This document shows, in pieces, positions 14,914 to 23,050 of a DNA stretch of 27,129 bases. The position numbers were made by a program, and so were the translations under genes. Position 1 is the first letter of the stretch. Every line of letters begins with the position of its first letter. The DNA lies in NCBI GenBank assembly GCA_900768535.1, contig CAAGDE010000115.1, positions 1 through 27,129 of the forward strand, written 5' to 3'. Source of the DNA: Clostridia bacterium (GTDB lineage: Bacteria > Bacillota > Clostridia > Oscillospirales > CAG-272). Under the pieces are notes generated by a model that worked only from the letters and a program-made list of their open reading frames with translations, was not told where the DNA came from and searched no databases.

Positions 14914-15624
14914 TTACTTCCGTTTCCTGCGATTCTGCCGGCGCCGCAGGGTTTCTTCCCTTGCCTCCCTGGCAGAGTCCGCCGCGCGCCGGAAATTTTC
15001 CGAAAAGCGCGCCCCCGTCCGGTTGAGAAATTCCCAGCGGTATTTCCGCGGTGCGACCTCCTCGTCCCCCTCCGGGCAGATGTTCTTGCAGCAGGAAATC
15101 AAAAGACAGATGTCACAGATTCGCCAGAACAGCAGATAGACCGTCAGCGGAATACTGAACCGTGCCGCAGCCGGACCCAGCGCCGGCAGGCGGGATATCA
15201 CGTACAGCACCGCGTAAAGTACGCCGATACTGCCGACAAACACCGCCCCCCGCACCGTTTTTGGCAGATCGACCTCCCCGGCAAGGCAGGCAATGGCGTA
15301 ATACACGCTGAAATGCAGGAAGAGAACGACCGCAAAGTTCACCCAGTCAACAACGGCTGTCACCTCCGGGGTCACAAACGGGAGCCGCCACAAAAAGGTT
15401 CCTCCCAATTCCTCCAGCGCCTCGTAGACCGTAATCGGAAACAGCACCGCAACGCCGCCGAGCGGCAGGAGAAATTCCTTCCTGTATCTGCGCAGCTCCC
15501 ACAGCCCGCGCAGCATCAGCAGGTATCCGGTCAGATGTGCCGCAAAGCCCGCGCTCAGCAGCTTTGCAACCGAATACAGTACAAAGGAGACGATATATCC
15601 GAGAAACAGCCATCCGAAACCCAT
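14914..15624 (-). CDS. Polytopic membrane protein of unknown family (236 aa), Arg-rich tail
   Basis: No named family is recognised. The protein has about six transmembrane helices up to residue 190, then a cytosolic, strongly basic C-terminal tail ending in RRRQNRRKRK, and a Cys pair CCKNIC after the last helix. The start is set at MGFGWLFLG (15624), which has GGAGG 8 bases upstream; a longer frame back to 15708 would run into secA. It begins 23 bases after the secA stop, with no terminator between, so it may be read from the secA transcript. It looks like a shorter relative of the next membrane protein. Confidence 0.75.
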   Translation of the reverse strand: MGFGWLFLGYIVSFVLYSVAKLLSAGFAAHLTGYLLMLRGLWELRRYRKEFLLPLGGVAVLFPITVYEALEELGGTFLWRLPFVTPEVTAVVDWVNFAVVLFLHFSVYYAIACLAGEVDLPKTVRGAVFVGSIGVLYAVLYVISRLPALGPAAARFSIPLTVYLLFWRICDICLLISCCKNICPEGDEEVAPRKYRWEFLNRTGARFSENFRRAADSAREAREETLRRRQNRRKRK

Positions 15625-15647
15625 TGATATCGCCTCCTTTTTATTCC

Positions 15648-18410
15648 TTACTGTTCTGTCGTGTTTTTCCGCATACAGCAGTTTTTGTATTTCTTGCCGC
15701 TTCCGCACGGGCAGGGATCGTTTCTTCCGACCGTTTCCTTTGCCGCCGACGGAAGGTTCTTCTTCACCACCGTGCGCCGGGCCCCGCCTTCAAAGCCCTC
15801 GGTAATCGGCTTGGCAACCTGCACGCGGCGGATGGTCTCCTGCGGACGCGGCACGACCGAGAGGATCATGCGCACCGTGTTCTGACGGATGTCATGCACC
15901 ATGCCGTCAAACAGCTCGGCTCCCTGAATCCGGTATTCGGTCACGGGATCCCTCTGCGCGTAAGCCTGCAGACCGACGTTGTTCTTGAGATCCTCCATCG
16001 TGTCGATGTGCTCCATCCATGCGGAGTCGACGTTCCGCAGCAGCACCGCGCGTTCCACCTCGCGGAAGACCTCACTGCCAAACAGCTCCTCCTTCTCGCG
16101 ATAGCGATCCAGCGCCCGGTTTGAGAGCATCTCGGTCAGCTCCTCGCGGGTCAGCTTTTTCAGCTCCTCCTCGCTGTACCGGAAGTCCTCCTCGCTCGTC
16201 AGGTACCCTAAGAAGTGCGCGCGCAGACCGTCCAGATTCCATTCATGCGACGGTGCATCCCCGCCCGTGAAGAAGGTCACCATCTCGGTCACCGTCTCGG
16301 TGATCATGCGCTGAATCGTGGGAGAAATGTTCTCTCCGTCCAGCACCTCGCGCCGCTGGTTGTAAATCAGCGTTCTCTGCTGATTCATCACGTCATCGTA
16401 GGACAGGACGTACTTTCTGCGCTTGAAGTTCGCCGCTTCGATGCGCTTCTGTGCCCGCTCGATGGCGTTGGACAGAATCTTTGCATCAATCGGCATATCC
16501 TCCGGCATTTTCAGCGCGTCCACAATGCCCTGGAACCGCTCGGTTCCGAACAGGCGCATCAGATCGTCCTCCATGGAGAGGTAGAACTTCGATTCGCCGG
16601 GGTCCCCCTGCCGCCCGGAACGTCCGCGCAGCTGGTTGTCAATCCGCCGGCTCTCGTGCCGCTCGGTGCCGAGGATAAAGAGTCCGCCGACCGCCTTGAC
16701 CTTCTCGGCTTCCGGCTCGATCTCCCTGCGGTGCTTCTCCGACAGCTCGCGGAACATCCGCCGCGCCTCGATCAGCGCCTCGTCATCGGTGTCGGTCATG
16801 CCGGTGCATCTTGCGATATACTCCTCCGGAATGCCCTTGGCGCGCATCTCCTCCTTCGCCATGAATTCGGGGTTGCCGCCCAGCAGAATATCGGTACCGC
16901 GCCCTGCCATGTTTGTGGAAATCGTCACCGCGCCGAATTTTCCCGCCTGTGCGACAATCGCCGCCTCCTTGGCATGGTACTTCGCGTTCAAGACGGTGTG
17001 CGGGATGCCGGCGTTCCGGAGCATCCGTGACAGCTCCTCGGATTTGTCGATGGAAATGGTACCCACCAAAACCGGCTGCCCCTTGGCGTGGCACTCCCGC
17101 ACCTGCTCGACAATGGCATGGTACTTGCCCTTCATGCTGCGGTAAACCGCATCGGGACGGTCAACCCGGATCATCGGCTTGTTGGTCGGAATCTCGATGA
17201 CGTCCAGCTTGTAGATTTCGCGGAACTCGTCCTCCTCAGTCAGTGCCGTTCCCGTCATACCGGAGAGCTTTCCGTACATCCGGAAGTAATTCTGGAAGGT
17301 GATGGTGGCAAGCGTCTTGTTTTCCTTCTGAATCTGGACGCCTTCCTTCGCCTCGATTGCCTGGTGCAGACCGTCCGAATAGCGCCGTCCGGGCATCAGA
17401 CGTCCCGTAAAGCTGTCCACGATCACCACGCCGTTTTCGTTGACCACGTAGTCCACGTCGCGGTGCATACAGCCGTGCGCACGGATCGCCTGGTTGACAT
17501 GGTGCGCCAGCATGATATTCTCCTCGTCCGAGAGGCAGTTGATGCCGAAATACTCCTCCGCCTTCCTGGAGCCGTTTGCGGTCAGCACCGCGTTGTTCGC
17601 CTTTTCGTCCACGATATAATCCGCATCGATGTCATCGTGCGTTTCCTTGTCGTCCAGCTCCTTGATGACGAATTTTTTCATGGAGCGTACCAGCCGGTCG
17701 GTGCGCTCGTAGAGATCGCTGACCTGATCGCCCGCGCCGGAGATGATCAGCGGCGTCCGCGCTTCGTCGATAAGGATGGAGTCCACCTCATCCACGATGG
17801 CAAACGCGTGTCCCCGCTGCACCATCTGCTCCTTGTAGATGACCATATTGTCCCGCAGATAATCAAACCCGAACTCGTTGTTGGTTCCGTAGGTGATATC
17901 CGCATTGTACGCCGCGTGCTTTTCCTCCTTGGACTGTCCGTGAACGACCAGTCCCGTGGTCATCCCCATGAATTCGTACACGCGTCCCATTTCCTCGGCG
18001 CCCACACGCGCCAGATAATCATTGACCGTGACAATGTGCACTCCCTTTCCGGTCAGCGCGTTCAGATACGCCGGCAGGGTTGCAACCAGCGTTTTTCCTT
18101 CACCGGTCTTCATTTCGGCAATCCGTCCCTGATGCAGAACGATTCCGCCGACCACCTGGACGCGGAAGGGACGCTTGCCCAGCACCCGGTCGTCCGCCTC
18201 CCGCACCGCCGCAAACGCATCGGGCAGCAGCTCCTCCAGCGTCTCCCCCGCCGCGTACCGCGCACGGAGTTTTTCGGTCATGCCGCGCAGCTCCTCGTTC
18301 GACATTGCGGAATAGGTCTCTGCCAGGGCGTCCACGCGGTCGGCTATGACATTGACTTTTTTCAGCTGATGCTGGCTGTAGGTTCCGAAAAGTTTGGTGA
18401 TAAGCGACAT
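15648..18410 (-). CDS. secA: Preprotein translocase ATPase SecA
   Basis: SecA drives preproteins through SecYEG by ATP hydrolysis at the membrane. The 920-residue protein has the full set of landmarks: Walker A MKTGEGKT (near 105), DEVDSILIDEARTPLIISG (near 210), NMAGRGTDI and QLRGRSGRQGDPG in the second helicase half, and the C-terminal zinc-binding CPCGSGKKYKNCC for SecB/ribosome contacts. The start at MSLITKLFG (18410) has AAAGGA six bases upstream; a six-residue longer start lacks a site. Expression is from an extended -10 promoter upstream. In many Firmicutes prfB follows secA; here two membrane proteins and an ABC exporter module follow instead. Confidence 0.97.
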   Translation of the reverse strand: MSLITKLFGTYSQHQLKKVNVIADRVDALAETYSAMSNEELRGMTEKLRARYAAGETLEELLPDAFAAVREADDRVLGKRPFRVQVVGGIVLHQGRIAEMKTGEGKTLVATLPAYLNALTGKGVHIVTVNDYLARVGAEEMGRVYEFMGMTTGLVVHGQSKEEKHAAYNADITYGTNNEFGFDYLRDNMVIYKEQMVQRGHAFAIVDEVDSILIDEARTPLIISGAGDQVSDLYERTDRLVRSMKKFVIKELDDKETHDDIDADYIVDEKANNAVLTANGSRKAEEYFGINCLSDEENIMLAHHVNQAIRAHGCMHRDVDYVVNENGVVIVDSFTGRLMPGRRYSDGLHQAIEAKEGVQIQKENKTLATITFQNYFRMYGKLSGMTGTALTEEDEFREIYKLDVIEIPTNKPMIRVDRPDAVYRSMKGKYHAIVEQVRECHAKGQPVLVGTISIDKSEELSRMLRNAGIPHTVLNAKYHAKEAAIVAQAGKFGAVTISTNMAGRGTDILLGGNPEFMAKEEMRAKGIPEEYIARCTGMTDTDDEALIEARRMFRELSEKHRREIEPEAEKVKAVGGLFILGTERHESRRIDNQLRGRSGRQGDPGESKFYLSMEDDLMRLFGTERFQGIVDALKMPEDMPIDAKILSNAIERAQKRIEAANFKRRKYVLSYDDVMNQQRTLIYNQRREVLDGENISPTIQRMITETVTEMVTFFTGGDAPSHEWNLDGLRAHFLGYLTSEEDFRYSEEELKKLTREELTEMLSNRALDRYREKEELFGSEVFREVERAVLLRNVDSAWMEHIDTMEDLKNNVGLQAYAQRDPVTEYRIQGAELFDGMVHDIRQNTVRMILSVVPRPQETIRRVQVAKPITEGFEGGARRTVVKKNLPSAAKETVGRNDPCPCGSGKKYKNCCMRKNTTEQ

Positions 18411-18460
18411 GGGCTGTCCTTTCCGCACCGCAGGGGTGCTGTCAGAATTCTATCTTTTTT

Positions 18461-18469
18461 ATTATAGCA
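18461..18469 (-). promoter_or_regulatory. Extended -10 promoter of secA
   Basis: The minus strand reads TGC-TATAAT, a perfect -10 box with the TGn extension. No good -35 hexamer lies 17 bases upstream (AGCTTT). About 45 bases of leader separate it from secA. Confidence 0.65.
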
Positions 18470-18540
18470 GGTTTTCGTTTCAAAAGCTATTCTATTTTGT
18501 AAATTTTATCAATGTTCTGTGCTTTTTCGCGGAATTCCTC

Positions 18541-18569
18541 TTGCAGAACGGCACAACTTGTGGTATCCT
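18541..18569 (+). promoter_or_regulatory. Promoter of trmL
   Basis: TTGCAG (18541-18546), 17 bases, TATCCT (18564-18569), with TGTGG before the -10 box. It diverges from the secA promoter within the same 190-base gap. Confidence 0.7.
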
Positions 18570-18601
18570 ATTGTTCAGTAAAAACAAAGTGAGGACCCAT
18601 C

Positions 18602-19099
18602 ATGAAATCCATCAACATCGTCCTGCACGAGCCGGAAATTCCGCAGAATACCGGCAATATTGCAAGAACCTGCGCCGCCACGGGCGCCGCCCTGCACCTC
18701 ATCCGCCCCCTGGGCTTTGAGATCGATGACCGCAAGCTCAAACGCGCCGGGCTGGACTACTGGCACTACCTCGACATCACCTGCTATGACGGTTTGGACG
18801 ACTTTTTTGCCAAGCATCCGGAGGCGGATTTCTACTGCTTTTCCACCAAGGCTCCGCACCTGTATACCGACATCCGCTATCCGGATCCGGTCTTTCTCTT
18901 CTTCGGCAAGGAGACAAAAGGACTGCCCGAGGACTTCCTGCACGCCCACCCCGACCGCTGTGTCCGGCTCCCGATGCTGGAGGGACTGCGCTCGCTGAAC
19001 CTTTCCAACTCGGTCGCCGTCGCGGTCTACGAAGTCCTGCGACAGGGCAATTTTTCCGGACTGCAAACCGCCGGAAAGCTCACACGGTTCGACTGGTAA
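18602..19099 (+). CDS. trmL: tRNA (cytidine/uridine-2'-O)-methyltransferase TrmL
   Basis: TrmL transfers a methyl group from SAM to the 2'-O of the wobble base in leucine tRNAs. The 165-residue protein is the minimal SPOUT fold of the expected length, with the trefoil-knot motifs PQNTGNIART (15-23), FFGKETKGLP (about 101-110) and LRSLNLSNSVAVAVYE (about 128-143). GAGG lies upstream of the ATG at 18602. The last 20 bases overlap the convergent gene at 19080-19847 tail to tail, so no terminator fits between them. Confidence 0.95.
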   Translation: MKSINIVLHEPEIPQNTGNIARTCAATGAALHLIRPLGFEIDDRKLKRAGLDYWHYLDITCYDGLDDFFAKHPEADFYCFSTKAPHLYTDIRYPDPVFLFFGKETKGLPEDFLHAHPDRCVRLPMLEGLRSLNLSNSVAVAVYEVLRQGNFSGLQTAGKLTRFDW

Positions 19100-19847
19100 C
19101 CACCGGCGGAATTCCCTCCGGCGTGTCAATCAGCCCCGCGGCGGCAAGCAGAACCGCACGGTCAGGCGCGGCGGCAGGACTCCAATCCCAAATCATCGGC
19201 GGCAGGCTCCCCTGCTTGCGATGCACGATGCGCAAAAGGCGCAAAGCCTCCTCCGACGGGCAGTCGGTCGCAAGGCAGAGCCGGCGCTCCGGCGAACAGA
19301 ATTCCGCCAGAAAGACCGCCTGCTGTGCCGGAGCGAATGCCGGGTCGCACATCTCCCCGCGCAAAATCCGTTCCGCGTGCCACAGGCTCGGTGCAGCCGC
19401 GCGGAACCCGGCGGGAAGCGTCACACGCACCGCCTCCGCACCCGCAAGCGCACGTTCCGTCCGTTCGCGCCATTCCGCCCAGGTCCTCGCCCCGCACAGC
19501 GGCGGACAGTCGGTCACGGAAACCGGAAGCACCGGGAGCGCCGGACACCCGGTCGGCGCCCTGCGATCCTCCGGCGGAAGCATCGGGGCTTCTCCCCGTT
19601 CAAACAGCGCATCCGCCACGCTCCGCCAGATCGCATCGCAGGTTTCGGCGTTCGGAATCAGCCCACACCCGAAGCAGGCACGCAGAATCCGCATCACCCG
19701 CTCCGCATCGGCAGACCCCGGAAGCCGCCCAGCCCCCCGGCAAAAGGCGCGGAACCGCTCATAATCGCTCCCGCCGGCGCGGTATCCGCCCAGGATCGCC
19801 ACAGCCTCCAGCGCCTCCGCACCCAAAAATTCGGTAATGTTTGTCAT
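19080..19847 (-). CDS. Unknown protein, possibly a reduced glucuronate isomerase (UxaC) relative
   Basis: The 255-residue protein is not recognised with certainty. The stretch from DYERFRAFCRGAG to RILRACFGCGLIPNAETCDAIW (about residues 28-70) resembles the UxaC pattern of EKFxAW, LxLKRxFGI and NxxTADEIW. Near the C-terminus LRLLRIVHRKQGSLPPMIWD recalls another UxaC segment. The N-terminal metal-binding HxH of UxaC is absent and the length is about half of UxaC, so catalysis of the UxaC type is unlikely. It is alanine- and cysteine-rich. AGGAG lies 5 bases before the ATG at 19847, just after repeat B1 in the leader. It diverges from the MutS-like gene and overlaps trmL at the 3' end. The UxaC link is from memory of the family, moderate to low certainty. 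Confidence 0.65.
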   Translation of the reverse strand: MTNITEFLGAEALEAVAILGGYRAGGSDYERFRAFCRGAGRLPGSADAERVMRILRACFGCGLIPNAETCDAIWRSVADALFERGEAPMLPPEDRRAPTGCPALPVLPVSVTDCPPLCGARTWAEWRERTERALAGAEAVRVTLPAGFRAAAPSLWHAERILRGEMCDPAFAPAQQAVFLAEFCSPERRLCLATDCPSEEALRLLRIVHRKQGSLPPMIWDWSPAAAPDRAVLLAAAGLIDTPEGIPPVVTSRTV

Positions 19848-19857
19848 AGGTACTCCT

Positions 19858-19941
19858 GGAAGACCTTGGGACGCTGTCCCAAACCCTGCTTAAGGAACTT
19901 TCCCCAAAAAAGTTCCTTAAGAATCCTCAAAAACTTTCAAT
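19858..19941. repeat. Two-hairpin repeat, copy B1
   Basis: It reads AAGACC (19860-19865), hairpin TTGGGAC-GCT-GTCCCAA (19866-19882), a long stem CTTAAGGAACTTT with AAAGTTCCTTAAG (about 19889-19921) and a tail GAATCCTCAAAAAC. It matches B2 (20098-20177) almost base for base in inverse orientation apart from the loop of the long stem. The AAGACC end lies 12 bases from the start codon of the gene at 19847, inside its predicted 5' leader. Confidence 0.9.
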
Positions 19942-19970
19942 CAGGGGGATTTCACTTTCTCCCTGCGTAT

Positions 19971-19999
19971 ATCATACCACATTTCTCCCGTCATTGCAA
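19971..19999 (-). promoter_or_regulatory. Promoter of the unknown gene at 19080-19847
   Basis: TTGCAA (19994-19999), 17 bases, TATGAT (19971-19976), with TGTGG before the -10 box. The leader of about 115 bases contains repeat B1. With the next promoter it fills the 348-base gap 19848-20195; that gap holds only these two promoters and the B1 and B2 repeats. Confidence 0.78.
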
Positions 20000-20019
20000 G
20001 AAAATTTGCAAAAAAAAGG

Positions 20020-20048
20020 TAGACGGGAGGCATTTTTTATGCTATAAT
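20020..20048 (+). promoter_or_regulatory. Promoter of the MutS-like gene
   Basis: TATAAT (20043-20048) with the TGC extension follows a weak -35 box TAGACG (20020-20025) after 17 bases. The leader of about 140 bases contains repeat B2. Confidence 0.65.
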
Positions 20049-20097
20049 TAAGAAACATGGATATGTACCACCGAAATTCACACGTACTATCCCCTTC

Positions 20098-20177
20098 ATT
20101 AAAGTTTTTGAGGATTCTTAAGGAACTTTTTTCAAAAAGTTCCTTAAGCAGGGTTTGGGACAGCGTCCCAAGGTCTT
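20098..20177. repeat. Two-hairpin repeat, copy B2
   Basis: This is the inverse copy of B1: the tail, a 15-bp stem with a 2-base loop, GCAGGG, the hairpin TTGGGAC-AGC-GTCCCAA and the end GGTCTT (20172-20177), which lies 18 bases before the MutS-like start codon. B1 and B2 flank the divergent promoters symmetrically. Confidence 0.9.
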
Positions 20178-20195
20178 TGCCTTAAAGGAGTTAAA

Positions 20196-21800
20196 ATGGA
20201 TTTTCATGAATTCAGCCTGATCTATCCGGACGAGGAAACCAAGCGGCGGCACGAAAGCGGCGCGGACGTCCCGGACATTGATCTGTTCACCCTGCAGGAG
20301 CTGGGGCTGACCGAGGCGCTCTCGCTGAAAAACGGCAATCTCGCCTCGTTTTTCACCACCGATCCCGCCGTGATGAAGTACCGCATTGCCACGTTTGACG
20401 ACATGATGCGTCACACGGAGCTGACCGATATGCTCGCCCGGCTGGTGCCGATTCTCAATGATATCATGGAGCTGCGGCGACTGGAAGCCGACAGCGGCGA
20501 CCCGAACGACTACCTCTCCAGCATTACCGAAATCGAGCTGTACGTCTCCAGCGTGGAGGTCCTGCACTCGTCGCTCACCGCCGTCAGGGAGCAGTTGAAG
20601 AGCCCCGCGTTCCTCGCCCTCTCCGAGCTGGTCACACAGCTTGCCGAGAGCGACTACTACCGCGAGCTGAACCGCAAGCTCTCCGAGCTGACCCAGCGCG
20701 TCCGCGAAATCCGGAGCGTGACCGTCGGCGTCAATCTGGACGCTCAGCTCCGACCCGCATCGGCAGGCGTGCTGTCCATCAACGCCGAGCCGTTCAAATC
20801 CGGGGACGTGCTGGATAAAATCCTGCGCATGAGCTTCAAAAACGATGAGTACACCTGCATTGCCAACCTGGTTCCGTTCGGAAAAAAGCAGTCCGAAAAT
20901 CAGAAAATGGCGCTCTCCCTCGCGTTCAACAGCGCCATCAACGATGTCTACCGGGCATCGCTCCGCTCGTGGAAAAAGATTGTTCAGACCTACGTGCTGG
21001 AGAACACCGAATTTCTGCTCAACCTGATGCCGGAGTTTGAATTTCTCGTGCGCGGAACCGAAATGCTGCGGAAGCTGCGCGACAAGGGCTGTCCCCTCTG
21101 CCTGCCGGACATCCGCCCGATGGACGAAAAAGCCTTTGACGCAAAGGGGCTGTACAATCCCTGTGTAGCGCTCAAAATTGACGATGAGATTGTTCCGAAC
21201 GACATAGCCTTTGACGAAAATGCAACGATCTACGTTCTGTCCGGTCCGAACCGCGGCGGAAAATCAGTCATCACCTGCGCCATCGGCTTGGCACAGGTCA
21301 TGCTCCAGCTGGGGATGTACCTGCCCGCCGAGCGCATTTCCATCTCCCCCGTGGACGGCATCTATACGCACTTCCCCACCGGCGCCGAGGACACCATCGA
21401 CAAGGGGCGGCTGGGCGAGGAATGCGCGCGGCTGAGCGAGATTATCGACTGCGTCACCGCACATAGCCTGGTCCTGCTGGACGAATCGCTCTCCTCCACC
21501 GGAAGCTACGAGGCGTCCTACATTGCGGCGGAGGTGCTGTCCGGACTGGCGCACATCGGGTGCCGCTGTCTGTTCTCCACCCACCTGCATGAGCTGGCGG
21601 CGGAGATTGAAACGCTGGACCGCAAATCCCGTGCCAGCGGCGGTGTGCCGATTGACACGCTGGTAGCCGGCATGGAGACCGGCGGTAAGCGCTCCTTCAG
21701 GATCACCCGTGCCAAACCGGACGGAAAGAGCTACGCCCGCGATATCGCCCAAAGCTATGGCTTGACCTACGATGCCATCCTGCGGCGGATTCACGAGTAA
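20196..21800 (+). CDS. MutS-like ATPase lacking the mismatch-recognition domain
   Basis: The 534-residue protein carries a MutS-type ATPase at its C-terminus: Walker A SGPNRGGKS (near 350; GPNMGGKS in true MutS), KGRLGEECARLSEI in place of the family GRSTFMVEM, Walker B LVLLDESLSST (near 427; family DEIGRGTST) and FSTHLHEL (near 460). The N-terminal 340 residues look helical, like a MutS core/clamp, but the first MutS domain with its Phe-x-Glu mismatch motif is absent. It therefore belongs to a divergent MutS-related group of unknown role, not mismatch repair proper. AAGGAG sits 5 bases before the ATG; repeat B2 lies in the leader. The gene ends before a shared terminator. Confidence 0.85.
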   Translation: MDFHEFSLIYPDEETKRRHESGADVPDIDLFTLQELGLTEALSLKNGNLASFFTTDPAVMKYRIATFDDMMRHTELTDMLARLVPILNDIMELRRLEADSGDPNDYLSSITEIELYVSSVEVLHSSLTAVREQLKSPAFLALSELVTQLAESDYYRELNRKLSELTQRVREIRSVTVGVNLDAQLRPASAGVLSINAEPFKSGDVLDKILRMSFKNDEYTCIANLVPFGKKQSENQKMALSLAFNSAINDVYRASLRSWKKIVQTYVLENTEFLLNLMPEFEFLVRGTEMLRKLRDKGCPLCLPDIRPMDEKAFDAKGLYNPCVALKIDDEIVPNDIAFDENATIYVLSGPNRGGKSVITCAIGLAQVMLQLGMYLPAERISISPVDGIYTHFPTGAEDTIDKGRLGEECARLSEIIDCVTAHSLVLLDESLSSTGSYEASYIAAEVLSGLAHIGCRCLFSTHLHELAAEIETLDRKSRASGGVPIDTLVAGMETGGKRSFRITRAKPDGKSYARDIAQSYGLTYDAILRRIHE

Positions 21801-21850
21801 AAAAATGACCAACTTTAATCAGGCGAAAGTCGGTTGGTTCATTGACAGCA

Positions 21851-21886
21851 AAACACGCGCGGACGAATCCGCGCGTGTTTTTGGCT
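21851..21886. terminator. Shared bidirectional terminator between the MutS-like gene and rplA
   Basis: A perfect 13-bp stem (AAACACGCGCGGA, loop CGAA, complement at 21868-21880) is followed by further T on the plus strand, and its A-rich left side gives U on the minus strand. It sits between the convergent stops at 21800 and 21894. Confidence 0.88.
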
Positions 21887-21893
21887 TTTTTTA

Positions 21894-22583
21894 TCAGCCG
21901 AGCTTTGCCTGGTTGATCTTGATACCGGGGCCCATGGTCGATGCGATCACGCAGCTCTTGATATACTGACCCTTTGCGGCTGCCGGCTTTGCCTTGATGA
22001 TGGCACCCAGCAGTGCGTCAAAGTTCTCCTTCAGCTTGTCTGCTCCAAAGGAAGCCTTTCCGATGGGGCAGTGGATGATGTTGGTCTTGTCCAGACGGTA
22101 TTCGATTTTACCGGCTTTTGCTTCGGTCACAGCCTTGGCAACATCCGGTGTAACGGTTCCCGCCTTCGGAGACGGCATCAAGCCCTTCGGGCCGAGGACC
22201 TTACCGAGACGGCCGATGACGGACATCATGTCCGGAGACGCGATGACCACATCGAAATCGAACCAGTTTTCCTTCTGAATCTTCTCGGCATACTCTGCGC
22301 CGCCGACATAATCAGCGCCCGCATCCAGTGCCTTCTGCACGTTGTCGCCCTTGGTGAAAACCAGGGTCTTTACGGTTTTACCGGTTCCGTTGGGAAGAAC
22401 AACCGCGCCGCGGACCTGCTGGTCTGCGTGACGGGAGTCAACACCCAGGCGGACGTGAACCTCGATGGTCTCGTCAAACTTCGCCTTGGAGGTCTGGCAA
22501 ACCAGTGCCATCGCCTCGGCAGTGTCATACAGCTTGGATTTCTCAAACAGCTTTACGCTGTCAACATACTTCTTTCCGTTCAT
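21894..22583 (-). CDS. rplA: 50S ribosomal protein L1
   Basis: L1 binds 23S rRNA at the L1 stalk near the E site and represses its own mRNA. The 229-residue protein is full length, with VRLGVDSRHADQQVRGAVVLPNGTGK, the family motif IGRLGKVLGPKGLMPSPKAGTV and the C-terminal STMGPGIKINQ. It follows rplK by 14 bases, with the ribosome site GGAGG in that gap. Unlike the usual order, rplJ and rplL do not follow; a strong terminator does. Confidence 0.98.
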   Translation of the reverse strand: MNGKKYVDSVKLFEKSKLYDTAEAMALVCQTSKAKFDETIEVHVRLGVDSRHADQQVRGAVVLPNGTGKTVKTLVFTKGDNVQKALDAGADYVGGAEYAEKIQKENWFDFDVVIASPDMMSVIGRLGKVLGPKGLMPSPKAGTVTPDVAKAVTEAKAGKIEYRLDKTNIIHCPIGKASFGADKLKENFDALLGAIIKAKPAAAKGQYIKSCVIASTMGPGIKINQAKLG

Positions 22584-22597
22584 CTTTCAGCCCCTCC

Positions 22598-23023
22598 TCA
22601 GTCTTCAACGGTCACGCCCATGGAACGCGCGGTTCCGGCGATCATGCTCATAGCCGTTTCCAGAGTTGCCGCATTCAGGTCGGGCATCTTGGTTTCAGCG
22701 ATCTTCCTGACCTGCTCCTTGGTCAGCGTGGCAACCTTGGTCTTGTTCGGCTTTGCGGAGCCGGACTCGATGCCGGCAGCCTTCTTGATCAGGACCGGTG
22801 CGGGCGGAGTTTTGGTGATAAAGGTGAAGGAACGGTCGGCATACACGGTGATAACGACCGGGATGATCAGACCGATGTCATTCTTGGTTCTCTCGTTGAA
22901 ATCCTTGGTGAAAACCGGAATTGCAACGCCGTACTGACCGAGCGCAGGACCGACAGGCGGCTGCGGGGTCGCTTTACCGGCGGGAAGCTGAAGTTTGATA
23001 TAACCTAAAATCTTCTTTGCCAT
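22598..23023 (-). CDS. rplK: 50S ribosomal protein L11
   Basis: L11 forms the GTPase-associated centre with 23S rRNA. The 141-residue protein has the exact family length with KLQLPAGKATPQPPVGPALGQYG near the start and GTARSMGVTVED at the end. The start is MAKKILGYIK (23023) with GGAGG 10 bases upstream; a longer frame back to 23083 would consume the leader that carries the L1-type site. It follows nusG after 110 bases. Confidence 0.98.
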   Translation of the reverse strand: MAKKILGYIKLQLPAGKATPQPPVGPALGQYGVAIPVFTKDFNERTKNDIGLIIPVVITVYADRSFTFITKTPPAPVLIKKAAGIESGSAKPNKTKVATLTKEQVRKIAETKMPDLNAATLETAMSMIAGTARSMGVTVED

Positions 23024-23050
23024 AATTGATTTACCTCCGAATGTGGTTTT

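Noticed and set aside
19858..20177. CRISPR array or insertion sequence
   Set aside because: Only two inverted copies, no regular spacers, and no transposase between them.
20196..21800. Canonical mismatch repair MutS
   Set aside because: It is far shorter than the roughly 850-residue MutS and lacks the mismatch-binding N-terminal domain and the DEIGRGTST motif.
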